DNA of 64,000 bases, from NCBI GenBank assembly GCA_018241725.1, contig JAFEDI010000128.1:106690-170689 (forward strand), written 5' to 3'. The position numbers were made by a program, and so were the translations under genes. Below, piece after piece: positions 55,524 to 64,000 of this stretch (its first letter is position 1; the number at the start of each line of letters is the position of its first letter). This stretch comes from Pseudomonadota bacterium (GTDB lineage Bacteria; Pseudomonadota; Gammaproteobacteria; Burkholderiales; Rhodocyclaceae). The notes below the pieces were generated by a model. It saw only the letters and a program-made list of their open reading frames with translations. It had not been told where the DNA came from and did not search any database.

Positions 55524-57752
55524 ATGCAAAAGCATCTTGAAAAAGCCTCCTTCGAAGACCCGACGGAAATATATGACAAAATTATTGAGTCTATAGGCAA
55601 CTCCATCGAGTCCATAACACGGGCCCCCATTACGTCGGATATCGATATAAACATCGCACAGGAAAGGAGCAAAGCTCTCGACCTTCTTAGCAGATACAAA
55701 TCAAGTATTTCCCAGAGCCTTGAAGATCTGAAGCGCGTATCCGAATGGGAGGTATTCACCATTGCGATGTATGGTGAAACCAATGCGGGCAAATCCACGA
55801 TCATAGAGACCCTGAGAATTCTATTAGGAGAGCCGCTCAAGCTTGAGTCTCAGGAAAAGTTCCGGCAGAAGGCGAGAAGCATCCAATTCGATGCAAATCA
55901 CATCGAGTCATTGCAAAGTCAGATGCAGCAGGCCTCCGCGCAGAAACTTGTAAAAGAACAGGAGTTGCTTACGCTGGGCCAACAGCAGACGAGTACTCAA
56001 GCCGGCCTGCAGCAAGCTATCGAACAGCAACAGGCTCTTGTCCTACACAGAAAAAGGACACTCGGCTTTTGGAAGAGGATCGTGCACTGGTTCAAGAAGC
56101 TTGAGGAGGAGGTTCAGCTAACGCTACTTGCAGAGCAGTTGAAAAAAATTATAGCGGAGCATCAAGGCTCAATACGTGCGCTGCAATCCAGCATTGAGTC
56201 CTCGAAAAAGCAAATAGAGAGTTACCAGCATGAACTCGCCCTAATTGGCAGGAAAATTGAAGAACTGACACCCTACCAAGATGGCGAGATTATCGGCACT
56301 GGCCGTTCCGACTTTACTCTGAAATCCCAGAGCTATCATTTCGAGGTGCACGGCCAGAAGGTTGCCCTAATCGACGTGCCAGGCATCGAGGGAGACGAGA
56401 AGAAAGTTAGTGCAGCAATCGACGAAGCGATCAAGAAAGCTCATGCAGTGTTCTACATCACTCGCAAGCCATCTCCGCCCAACAAGGGCGAAGCAGGTCA
56501 CCCCGGAACGGTAGAGAAGATTCGCCAGCACCTAGGTAACCAGACCGAAGTTTGGGCCATTTACAACAAGGGCATCACCAATCCTATGGCCCTACAGGCG
56601 CCAAATCTAATCAACGCAGGGGAGGCCGACAGCCTAGGCGATCTAGAAAAGGAATTGCGCTCTCAACTCGGCGAAAGCTACCAAGGCTGCATCAACCTTA
56701 GCGCGTTACCAGCTTTCTATGCATCCAGCGACTGCATCCTTCCAACCAGTCCGCACTATAGAAGCCAGAAGAAGTTCCTAGCGGGCATGGGCGTGCAAGA
56801 GCTACAGGAAAAGAGCAACTTCGCATCCTTCTTGAACTTCGTCAGCCAGAACCTTTGTCGCAACCACAAGGAAAAAATCGATAAATCGAACAAGCGGAAG
56901 ATTCGAGCGATCATCACGGATGGCCTGCAGATGCTTGAGGGAATGATCAACACATTCTCCACCGCTAAGATGAATCTCGGAAAGCAGCATCAATCCATCT
57001 CATGTGAATTGGACAACCTCGAAGACAGCGTTGCACGTCGCATCAAGAGCCGTTGCCGCGACAGGCTGTCACAGGCCAAGACCAATAAACGCCAACTTAT
57101 TTATTCGGACATTGAAAAAGACATCAGCAACGATGATTTCAAGCAAATATTGAAGCGACGTATCGACCAACTCAAGGATGAGCTTGTAGCATCGCTTCAG
57201 GAATCACTTCACACCGAAGTCGGTTGCTTCGAGGTAGAGATTAAGGAAGTGGTTACGCGCTTTCTAAAGAATGCCGATGAAATTCTGGAGATCAATATCA
57301 ACCGGCAATTCGGCACAAAGAGCAGTTTCACCCTCAATTTCAAGATGGATAGCGGCATCAACACACTGGGGCTGCTGTCATCTCTAGGAGGTGCAGCCGG
57401 ACTAATTTGGACAGCCTTTTTAGCCTCCAACCCAGCTGGGTGGACTGTTGCCGTGGTGCTGGGCGCGGTCACCCTACTATTCAGTTTCGCTAAATCTGTG
57501 TGGGGCTTCTTCAGTTCATCGTACAAGATGGAACAGCAACGCAAGTCGGCGGACGAGAATCTTGAAAATGTATTCGAGAATATTGAGAGGACTTTCGAAA
57601 AACGCCTGTCCGAGGTCGGGACAGAGGTTTCGAAAAGCATGACGCAGATCAAGGAGCAGCTCTCTGCCCCCCTACACTCTGTGCATGGGACCTTGCATGC
57701 ACTGCAGATGGCAAGCAAAGACATCCACCAAATTGCATTGAAATTTGCGTGA
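55524..57752 (+). CDS. Dynamin-like GTPase 1 (LeoBC-like)
   Basis: 742 residues. G1 GETNAGKST (84-92), G3 DVPGIEG (284), G4 NKGI (348). A long coiled coil (about 130-260) is inserted between G1 and G3 with several Gln-rich helices. Near the C-terminus a hydrophobic hairpin (GLIWTAFLASNPAGW, VVLGAVTLLF; about 615-660) looks membrane-inserting. These are features of bacterial dynamin-like proteins that remodel or breach membranes; the pair resembles LeoBC/LeoA of the Eleos anti-phage system. Clearly lower GC than the core genome. Confidence 0.82.
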   Translation: MQKHLEKASFEDPTEIYDKIIESIGNSIESITRAPITSDIDINIAQERSKALDLLSRYKSSISQSLEDLKRVSEWEVFTIAMYGETNAGKSTIIETLRILLGEPLKLESQEKFRQKARSIQFDANHIESLQSQMQQASAQKLVKEQELLTLGQQQTSTQAGLQQAIEQQQALVLHRKRTLGFWKRIVHWFKKLEEEVQLTLLAEQLKKIIAEHQGSIRALQSSIESSKKQIESYQHELALIGRKIEELTPYQDGEIIGTGRSDFTLKSQSYHFEVHGQKVALIDVPGIEGDEKKVSAAIDEAIKKAHAVFYITRKPSPPNKGEAGHPGTVEKIRQHLGNQTEVWAIYNKGITNPMALQAPNLINAGEADSLGDLEKELRSQLGESYQGCINLSALPAFYASSDCILPTSPHYRSQKKFLAGMGVQELQEKSNFASFLNFVSQNLCRNHKEKIDKSNKRKIRAIITDGLQMLEGMINTFSTAKMNLGKQHQSISCELDNLEDSVARRIKSRCRDRLSQAKTNKRQLIYSDIEKDISNDDFKQILKRRIDQLKDELVASLQESLHTEVGCFEVEIKEVVTRFLKNADEILEININRQFGTKSSFTLNFKMDSGINTLGLLSSLGGAAGLIWTAFLASNPAGWTVAVVLGAVTLLFSFAKSVWGFFSSSYKMEQQRKSADENLENVFENIERTFEKRLSEVGTEVSKSMTQIKEQLSAPLHSVHGTLHALQMASKDIHQIALKFA

Positions 57753-57761
57753 AAATCAAAA

Positions 57762-59666
57762 ATGAATGACGCTATCAAATACTTCGATCAACAAAAGCTG
57801 CAAGCCCTCAACATACTGAAAAAACTTGTAGAGTTCGTTCGAGAAGGTGATGAACTCGGGATGACGATGCACCCCGATCTCGTGCAAAAAGTGCTGAATG
57901 GACTCGATGAAGTTCAGGACGAGAAGCTCCGCGTGGCCCTAATCGGTGGCTTCTCTGAGGGCAAGACCTCGATTGCCGCCGCATGGATGGAAAAGCTGGA
58001 TAAGGCCAGCATGAAGATCAGCCATAAAGAGTCCTCCAACGAGGTCAAGATCTATGACGTAGAGGACAAGCTCCAACTCATAGACACTCCCGGCCTGTTC
58101 GGCTTCAAAGAGCAGGTCAATACGGAAACGATGGCGATCGAGAAATACAAGGACATCACAAAGCATTACGTCAGCGAGGCGCACCTCGTGCTGTATGTGA
58201 TGAACTCGACGAACTCAATCAAGCATAGCCACGCGGATGATCTCAATTGGCTTTTCCGTTCGCTGAACCTGTTACCACGTACGGTATTTGTCCTTAGTCG
58301 CTTTGACGAGGTTGCCGACGTTGCCGACGAAGTCGATTATCTTGAGAAATTTCTGGTAAAGAAGTCCTCGGTTGCTCAACGTTTGGACGAAATCCTGGAC
58401 CTATCCACCGACGAGAAGGCTAGCTTATCTATCGTCGCCGTTGCGGCCAATCCCTTCGACTTGGGTACCGAGCACTGGCTAACCAATCTCGATCAATTCA
58501 AGAGTCTGTCCCATATCGATAGGCTCCAGGAGGCCACTCGGGTCAAAATCCAGCAAAGTGGTGGCGCACTGGCTCTGGCAAACGAGGTCAAAAAGAGCAT
58601 TATTTCGGACATCATTCAGAAGCAACTGCCTCTGGCCCGAGAGGGCTTCGAGACACTCAAGGAAGAATCGCAGCGAATGAACTCAATGCTTAATGATCAG
58701 AAGCATGAGCTCAGCAAAGTGTCCAAGAAAATGAGTGATGCACGAGTCAATCTACGCGGCCGCATCGTCCGGTATTTCGAAGATTTGATCCTGCAGTGCA
58801 AGGGAGTAAGCCCAGAAACGTTTAACGAGTTTCTGCACCGGGAAATCGGAACTGAGGGGGGGCTAATCAATCAGCGTGTGCAAGAGATTTTCTCGGATGA
58901 AGTCAAGAGCATCGCTCAGGACCTGAACCGGATTCAGTTCAAGATCGATTCGGAATTCGCCCAGTTTCACAATGTAGCTCTAGCCATGGGAAAAAAGGGC
59001 CTAGACTTTCTCAGCAAGAGCAACGTCATCAATAACCAGAACGTATTAATGGTTCGCAACGGACTCAGCACGGCATCCAAGGCGCTCGGAATGGATCTGA
59101 GCGGTATGCTCAAATTCAAACCCTGGGGGGCAACCAAGCTGGCAAATGGCATCAGCGGAGCATTGTCTGTATTAGGGCTTGCGCTGGAGGTGTGGGACAG
59201 TTGGAAGCAGGAGGAGAAAAAGCTTCAGTTTCAACAAGCCATGGTCAAAATGCAGAGCAATCTGTCTAGCCAAAGCAAGGAGATTACTGATCTCATTGAG
59301 GCGCATAGCTTCAGCGAGATTTTTTTCCCCGCTTACCAAGAACTCCAAGACCATTTGCGAGACCTGAAGAGCGAACTCGATCTGATCTCGGCCAAGTATG
59401 AGGGATTCAAGCAGTGGTATTCGTCTGGCCAGGCCATCGACATAGAATTCCGCGAGATTGACCGATTGGAGCTGTCGTCCATACAGACGTCCCCCGCCGC
59501 TTCAAGCCAGCACACCGAAGCGCCGGCTCCAAGGGAGATCGTAGCGCAATCGGCACCCGCCCCTGCATCGTCCTCTGTTACTCCAACTCCGCCTAACACC
59601 GGAACTGCTCCGAAGAAGGCTGAAACAAGAAACCTATGGCAGCGCCTCTTCTCTAAGAACCTTTGA
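57762..59666 (+). CDS. Dynamin-like GTPase 2 (LeoA-like)
   Basis: 634 residues. G1 GGFSEGKTS (62-70), G3 DTPGLFG (108), G4-like SRFD (about 179). A helical stalk with LKEESQRMNSMLNDQKHEL follows; a hydrophobic stretch around LSVLGLALEVWD (near 470) may contact membrane. The tail is Pro/Ala/Ser-rich and disordered (about 570-620). Starts 9 bases after gene 1. Two different dynamin-like GTPases encoded in tandem usually act as hetero-oligomers. Whether both bind GTP equally is not known. Confidence 0.82.
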   Translation: MNDAIKYFDQQKLQALNILKKLVEFVREGDELGMTMHPDLVQKVLNGLDEVQDEKLRVALIGGFSEGKTSIAAAWMEKLDKASMKISHKESSNEVKIYDVEDKLQLIDTPGLFGFKEQVNTETMAIEKYKDITKHYVSEAHLVLYVMNSTNSIKHSHADDLNWLFRSLNLLPRTVFVLSRFDEVADVADEVDYLEKFLVKKSSVAQRLDEILDLSTDEKASLSIVAVAANPFDLGTEHWLTNLDQFKSLSHIDRLQEATRVKIQQSGGALALANEVKKSIISDIIQKQLPLAREGFETLKEESQRMNSMLNDQKHELSKVSKKMSDARVNLRGRIVRYFEDLILQCKGVSPETFNEFLHREIGTEGGLINQRVQEIFSDEVKSIAQDLNRIQFKIDSEFAQFHNVALAMGKKGLDFLSKSNVINNQNVLMVRNGLSTASKALGMDLSGMLKFKPWGATKLANGISGALSVLGLALEVWDSWKQEEKKLQFQQAMVKMQSNLSSQSKEITDLIEAHSFSEIFFPAYQELQDHLRDLKSELDLISAKYEGFKQWYSSGQAIDIEFREIDRLELSSIQTSPAASSQHTEAPAPREIVAQSAPAPASSSVTPTPPNTGTAPKKAETRNLWQRLFSKNL

Positions 59667-59823
59667 CACGATGCTGGCTTTGAAGTCATACACGGGCAGA
59701 CTGCTTCATACCGTTTTCGGATGTCTCCCCCTGGAGTTGGCTATCAAACTGTCAGGTTTTGATGGCCTAATTCAAATAAAACAGCCTCCGAAAAAATAAT
59801 ATTGATCATATTAGGACTGACGA

Positions 59824-61686
59824 ATGAACATCATGCATCAATCAAGCAAGGCGCAAGATAGGGCGCTTGGTGTCTGGTTTCAGAATATTCAACAAGGCAT
59901 GGTCAAGCTGCCTCGCTTTCAGCGTTTTGAAGCTTGGGATCGTGGCCGGATCGCGAGTTTTCTGAACACCATCATCAACAATCTACCGGTTGGAGTAACG
60001 CTGGCGCTTGAGGTGGCTGGGCTGGAAAAGTTCGAGTCTCGCTACATCGCCACCTCCGATCCCACCACACCAGGGGCTGTGACGCAGCATTTGCTGGACG
60101 GCCAACAACGGCTGACTGCATTTTGGCGGTCGATGCACAACAACTACGAGTGGGAGACGTTTTTTGTCTATCTCCCCCAGTTTGATGAGAATGACAACCA
60201 ACCAGGCTCCGATATCGAAATCCGTTGTATTCCACGCTGGGTTAACAAGCACCAACTCCGGATGCCGCGCTGGGCCGAGGATCCAGCCCAGTGTTTCAGA
60301 CGGGGCTTGATTCCAGTCTCTTTGCTCAGACCAGGAGACATCGCGACCGAGATCGACAGCTGGCTTAATGATGCGACTAAACACTTGGAACCTGATGACG
60401 CCGCCGCCGATGCATTAGCCAAGTACAAGACCTACACTGCGACGCGTGAGAAAATCAAAACAGAGATCACCACACTGCGTGAGCGTGTGACGCACTTCAA
60501 TTTGCCCTACTTGTCTTTGCCGGCCGATACTAGCAAAGATGTGGCATTGCAGGTATTTATCAACATGAATACCAACAGCAAACCCCTTTCTCTGTATGAC
60601 ATTATCGTCGCTGAGGTTGAAAGCGTGGCAGAGAGATCGCTCCACGCGCTCGAAGCAAGCCTGACGGAAAAATGCCCTACCGCAGGTCGTTACGGCAATG
60701 TATCGGACCTTATCCTTTCTACCTCAGCGTTATTGCAGGAAAAGCTGCCCAACACGCGCGGAATGATTGAGATGGATAAGAAACAGCTGCTGGACAACTG
60801 GCCGAAGCTGGAGCGTGGCCTTGAGCGGATGGCATCCTTCTTGGATCGCCAGCGCGTGTTTGATGAAGCCAGATTGCCAACTAACACCGCCTTGGCTGTG
60901 ATTGCAGCAACCTATGAGTTGATTCCTGATCACGGTGACTTTCTAGCCAAAGCAGAAAGGTTGCTACGGCGGTACCTATGGTCAGCCTTCTTTACCGACC
61001 GCTACGAGAATACTGCAGCATCGCGCGCGTTTGCTGACTTCAAAGCTCTCAAGAGCATTTTGAAAAATCCCGACTTTACCGAAAGTGACTTGGTGAGCGT
61101 GCCTGTACTGAATCGCTCTGAGTTCCCGCTGGCGGACGTGGATTCGATGATGGCAGCAGGCTGGCCTAAGGCGGCGGGCATTGAAGCTCGTGCAATTTTG
61201 GCGGTAACGACCTATCTTGGTGCGATCGACTTTGCGGACCATCAGATAGCAACTTATGAGAGCATTCAGAAGCGTGAGTACCACCATGTTTTTCCAGATG
61301 CCCTACTCGCAGAGGCAGGCATTACCAGCTACCTTGCGCTCAACTGTGCTTTGATTACTTGGAAGACCAACAGGATGATTGGTCGAAAGGACCCGTTAGA
61401 GTATCTGCAAGAACGTGTTCAATGGGCCGACGAGAACGTGGTGCGCGAGCGCTTGAAGTCTCATCTGATTTCATTCGATCTGCTCTCAAGAGCACATTAC
61501 GCAAACTTGGAAGGCGATGCGCTAAAGCACAAGCTGGTCGGTGACTTCAACAATTTCTTGCTCGATCGGGCCAAATTGGTTGTGGCCGCGATGAAATCGC
61601 TCACCGAGGGTAATACCCCCACACTCGAATCTTTGTGGGCAGAGCATCTCGCCAATACCACGGCTAACTCACAGCTTACTGTATGA
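59824..61686 (+). CDS. GmrSD-type single-chain nuclease (DUF262 + HNH)
   Basis: 620 residues. DUF262 domain with LPRFQRFEAWD (29-39) and the catalytic DGQQR (92-96); C-terminal DUF1524/HNH half with EYHHVFP (485-491) and NCALITWKTNRMIG (about 508). In GmrS/GmrD these two parts cut modified phage DNA using NTP; here they are fused, as in several type IV enzymes. Own promoter likely in the 157-base AT-rich gap upstream; ribosome-binding site AGGA nearby. Confidence 0.85.
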   Translation: MNIMHQSSKAQDRALGVWFQNIQQGMVKLPRFQRFEAWDRGRIASFLNTIINNLPVGVTLALEVAGLEKFESRYIATSDPTTPGAVTQHLLDGQQRLTAFWRSMHNNYEWETFFVYLPQFDENDNQPGSDIEIRCIPRWVNKHQLRMPRWAEDPAQCFRRGLIPVSLLRPGDIATEIDSWLNDATKHLEPDDAAADALAKYKTYTATREKIKTEITTLRERVTHFNLPYLSLPADTSKDVALQVFINMNTNSKPLSLYDIIVAEVESVAERSLHALEASLTEKCPTAGRYGNVSDLILSTSALLQEKLPNTRGMIEMDKKQLLDNWPKLERGLERMASFLDRQRVFDEARLPTNTALAVIAATYELIPDHGDFLAKAERLLRRYLWSAFFTDRYENTAASRAFADFKALKSILKNPDFTESDLVSVPVLNRSEFPLADVDSMMAAGWPKAAGIEARAILAVTTYLGAIDFADHQIATYESIQKREYHHVFPDALLAEAGITSYLALNCALITWKTNRMIGRKDPLEYLQERVQWADENVVRERLKSHLISFDLLSRAHYANLEGDALKHKLVGDFNNFLLDRAKLVVAAMKSLTEGNTPTLESLWAEHLANTTANSQLTV

Positions 61687-61729
61687 GCATTGCCGAGTTC
61701 ATCTAGAAGATGAGTATTCACCGAAGGCT

Positions 61730-61754
61730 GATTCAAAAGGCGTTTTTTTGAATC
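61730..61754 (+). terminator. AT-rich stem-loop after the GmrSD-type gene
   Basis: GATTCAAAA-GGCGTTT-TTTTGAATC, 44 bases after the stop. No U-tract follows the stem, so terminator function is uncertain. Confidence 0.4.
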
Positions 61755-61880
61755 GCCCCTGTTACCGACTCTACTATCCGCGGCATGACCCGATCATCGT
61801 GGTGCCGCGTGCAAGAGGGGGAAGAGCACTCAGAACACCGATCTCCAACGAGCGTTCAAGATGGCGAAAGAGTGAAAGCC

Positions 61881-62470
61881 ATGAACGAACAATTCTCCGT
61901 TCAAGCCCCGTTGATCAGCCTCAATCCTAGGCCGACCTGGCCGGCCCATCGCGGTGGTGAATTCTGCCATCTGGTTCATCTCTGGTCATGCGAAATCGAC
62001 CGCGTCGTACCGGGCGCCGCCGCCAAGCCCTTAGAAATCCAAGCCAGGCCTGCCATCAGCAACAACACCATGGCGGACTGGGGCGACTGGCAGGCGTACT
62101 ACGGGCTCAACGCGTGCAACCACCAGCGGCGGGCGCGCTTCCGGGCGCTGCAGGAGAGGTCGGACGTGGCGGCGGCCAAGGGCAAGGGCCTGCCGGACGA
62201 GGGGCAACAGAAGCGCCTGCGCGGCCCCACGGGGCAGGTGTACGCGACGGCCCGGACTGAAATGCTCGGGACGTCGATCCGGACCTTCCTGACGGCTTAT
62301 GTGCAGCGGGCCTAGGGGCTGGACGGCTCAGACCTGTCGCAAGCGAAGCTCGCCGCCTGGCTCACCGAGGTGGGCTACCCGGTGACGGTGCATGACGTGA
62401 AGAACGCCGGGCGCTCGCAGCTGCATGAGCATGTGTCGCCGGCGACGCCGGAGGTGATGGTTGGGTGGTA
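61881..62470 (+). pseudogene. C-terminal remnant of a second family-B polymerase
   Basis: Frame from ATG 61881 encodes a homologue of the C-terminal 180 residues of the polymerase at 44911-47760: LISLNPRPTW vs HISLNTRPW, ADWGDWQ...RRARFRAL vs LEDWQ...NRARLRAK, FLTAY vs FLRAY, KLAAWLTEVGYPVT vs ELAAWLTTIGYPTT. An in-frame TAG at 62313-62315 interrupts it, after which the same frame continues to TAG 62470. No polymerase or exonuclease motif is upstream, so it is a truncated, disabled copy. Identity by eye is moderate, meaning a divergent polymerase rather than a recent duplication. Confidence 0.75.
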
Positions 62471-62476
62471 GGCGAG

Positions 62477-62502
62477 GAAGGGGCCGAAACTGCGGCCCCT
62501 TC
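62477..62502. terminator. Palindromic hairpin after the polymerase remnant
   Basis: GAAGGGGCCG-AAACTG-CGGCCCCTTC, perfect 10-bp stem, 7 bases after the remnant's stop. Confidence 0.7.
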
Positions 62503-62551
62503 AATGTCATTTGGGTGGATAATCGCGGCTCCCACGATTTTTGGCTGACAA

Positions 62552-63697
62552 ATGGGCACCAACCAAATCGAAGAGGTTTTCAGCGTCGCCACCCGAAGGG
62601 ATCTCGCGGAGACCGGCGGCGGACACAACCAGAAGGGCGTTGACTTTCAGCGGGCCTGGGCCATCGAGCGTATGTTCGACCTCGAGAAGTCCGGAGCCAG
62701 CGACTTCCTCTTTCTGTTTGAATCGATCCAAGATGTCGCCGAGCTCGACTCGCCGACGACGCCCTCCGCCATTCGGATCTATCAGGTCAAAAAGAAAGAC
62801 CGCAAGGAATGGAGTTGGGCCGAGCTGACGCATCTGGTGGAGCCCGGTAAGAAGCGGAGAGCTTCGAAAAGACCTCCTCCGGACATCAAAGACAGCCCAA
62901 TCGGAAAACTGTATTCCTCGGCGTTGGCCTTCAAGGAGCTCAAATGTTCTGGGGTTTTCATCTCGAATAACGGCTGCGATTTGCCTCTTAATGGCGGCGG
63001 CAATGCCGCGACCTCCCTGCCCTGTGACCTTTCGAAGCTTGACTCGGAGCATTTGGATGCATTGACCCAAGGACTTGAAACCCTGCACAAGGCCGGAACA
63101 CTGCCAGCCAACCCTGCCTTGATTCATGTCGAAAAGATCCCCATGCATCCGGATCAGCCGACCAAGCAACTCATCGGGACCGTCGTCTTATTCCTCAACG
63201 ACCGCAGCCCAAGGCACGCAGGGCAAGCTCAAGCCTTGGTCGAGGCCTTGTTGGCCAAGGTCGGACCTTTAGGTGCAAAGACCGACTCCTGCGCAAGCTT
63301 CGAGGAGCTCAAGAAAGAACGCGGCTATTCCAAGGCCGAGTTCTCCGCTGCGCTGAGCAATCTGGAAGATGTTCCTGACTTGCTGGCGCTGCTGGAAGAC
63401 TGGCTCGACAAGCTCGAATCTGAAGGAGACATCGGATTCATGGAGAAGCTGGCGGTCCGAGTCGCGGCCTCGAAGATATTTCGTCTCCAAGTGATGAACG
63501 GAGAAGATCCTATCGCTGCGCCGCTCCTGCTGGACATCGATACTTGGCTAGATACCCACGCACCAGGCGCCTCGCTCAAAGCATTCCTCAACCAAGCCAA
63601 AGCCGATCTGGCTAGTGTCCATTCCTCGATCCGCCCTGCGGATTTCACCGCGCAGTTCTTACTTCGAGCCTTGAAAAAATGCGTGGCCCAAACCTAA
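62552..63697 (+). CDS. Cap4-type (DUF4297) dsDNA nuclease, Lamassu LmuA-like
   Basis: 381 residues. N-terminal endonuclease: GGGHNQKGVDFQRAWAIE (22-39), E57 (LFES), D61, and Q78-V-K80 (IYQVKKK), the PD-(D/E)xK residues of Cap4. No CD-NTase gene and no SAVED domain are seen, so it is not CBASS. The C-terminal 200 residues are helical. Directly followed by an SMC/ABC-type ATPase gene, the layout of Lamassu, where LmuA carries an exchangeable effector such as Cap4. The middle gene lmuC is not seen. Confidence 0.8.
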   Translation: MGTNQIEEVFSVATRRDLAETGGGHNQKGVDFQRAWAIERMFDLEKSGASDFLFLFESIQDVAELDSPTTPSAIRIYQVKKKDRKEWSWAELTHLVEPGKKRRASKRPPPDIKDSPIGKLYSSALAFKELKCSGVFISNNGCDLPLNGGGNAATSLPCDLSKLDSEHLDALTQGLETLHKAGTLPANPALIHVEKIPMHPDQPTKQLIGTVVLFLNDRSPRHAGQAQALVEALLAKVGPLGAKTDSCASFEELKKERGYSKAEFSAALSNLEDVPDLLALLEDWLDKLESEGDIGFMEKLAVRVAASKIFRLQVMNGEDPIAAPLLLDIDTWLDTHAPGASLKAFLNQAKADLASVHSSIRPADFTAQFLLRALKKCVAQT

Positions 63698-63731
63698 GAA
63701 AATTGGTCAGAAGCCTTCGGACAAAATCATA

Positions 63732-64000
63732 TGAAAAGCTTTCTCTTCGAAAGTATTTGGATGCTCTCCCGACGCGACCGGCGAGCTCGGCGAGTGGAGT
63801 TCCACGAGAAAAAGAACCTGATCTGGGGTCGAAACCACACCGGGAAGTCGAGCCTGGTCAAAACCATGTTCTTGACCGGCGCGCGTCAAGCTAGTTGTCG
63901 CCTGATTCATGCAGCTCTTTGCTGTTTATTCCCCATGGCAAGGACTACGTCTCGCTCGGGATTGAGAGTCACCACGGTGATGGGTGACCAGTCCCGGGTG
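63732..64000 (+). CDS. SMC/ABC-type ATPase, 5' end (possibly frameshifted)
   Basis: ATG 63732, 34 bases after the nuclease gene. Reads MKSFLFESIWMLSRRDRRAR and a Walker A GRNHTGKSS near residue 42, the start of a RecN/SMC-like or LmuB protein. After about residue 50 (FLTGARQ) the composition no longer fits the family, while another frame of the same DNA reads PHGKDYVSLGIESHHGDG. This suggests a frameshift, by mutation or sequence error, just after the P-loop. The gene continues beyond the window. Confidence 0.5.

Noticed and set aside
62552-63697. CBASS operon
   Set aside because: The Cap4-type nuclease domain is present, but there is no SAVED domain and no CD-NTase gene nearby; the following ATPase fits Lamassu better.

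Overview
The first 26.3 kb is ordinary chromosome of a GC-rich betaproteobacterium. The gene order lepA / glutaredoxin / mucD / rseC-rseB-rseA-rpoE / nadB / fab cluster / maf / sppA / rluC / rne / uvrB, with 65 percent-plus GC by eye, points to the Rhodocyclales (Azoarcus, Thauera, Azospira relatives); the genus is inference. This part holds the extracytoplasmic stress sigma-factor module (rpoE with its anti-sigma system and the MucD protease), the fatty-acid initiation and elongation operon (yceD-rpmF-plsX-fabH-fabD-fabG-acpP-fabF), RNA processing (rne, rluC) and uvrB.

At 26.07-26.27 kb two identical tRNA-Asn genes in tandem mark the junction with a composite genomic island that runs to the end of the window. 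The left part of the island (26.9-34.9 kb) is a six-gene operon: type I restriction subunit HsdR, a phospholipase-D-type nuclease, HsdM, HsdS, a HipA-like kinase and a DUF3037 protein. From 34.9 to 41.1 kb follows a cassette of small ICE or plasmid-type genes around a RadC-like protein, several of them preceded by terminator-like hairpins, and closed by a tyrosine recombinase. From 41.2 to 47.8 kb lie an Smr-like protein, an unknown helical protein, a second tyrosine recombinase, a 79-residue protein and a large family-B DNA polymerase.

The right part (48-64 kb) is a dense defence and conflict island: a Phd/VapC toxin-antitoxin pair; a beta-CASP metallo-beta-lactamase nuclease divergent from an unknown 903-residue protein; a Fic protein; a GEMM-I (cyclic-di-GMP type) riboswitch leading into a small two-helix membrane protein and a pair of dynamin-like GTPases (LeoBC/LeoA, Eleos-like); a single-chain GmrSD-type (DUF262/HNH) nuclease; a broken C-terminal remnant of a second family-B polymerase; and a Cap4-type nuclease followed by the start of an ABC/SMC-type ATPase (Lamassu-like), whose frame looks damaged and which is cut by the window end.

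The most unusual points are the cyclic-dinucleotide riboswitch controlling a dynamin defence operon, the polymerase-bearing integrative element with a second polymerase remnant, a repeated hairpin-plus-motif module that recurs at 26.7, 41.7 and 47.9 kb reading leftward, and a Fic gene remnant that shows the nuclease/903-residue module sits between two fic 3' ends.
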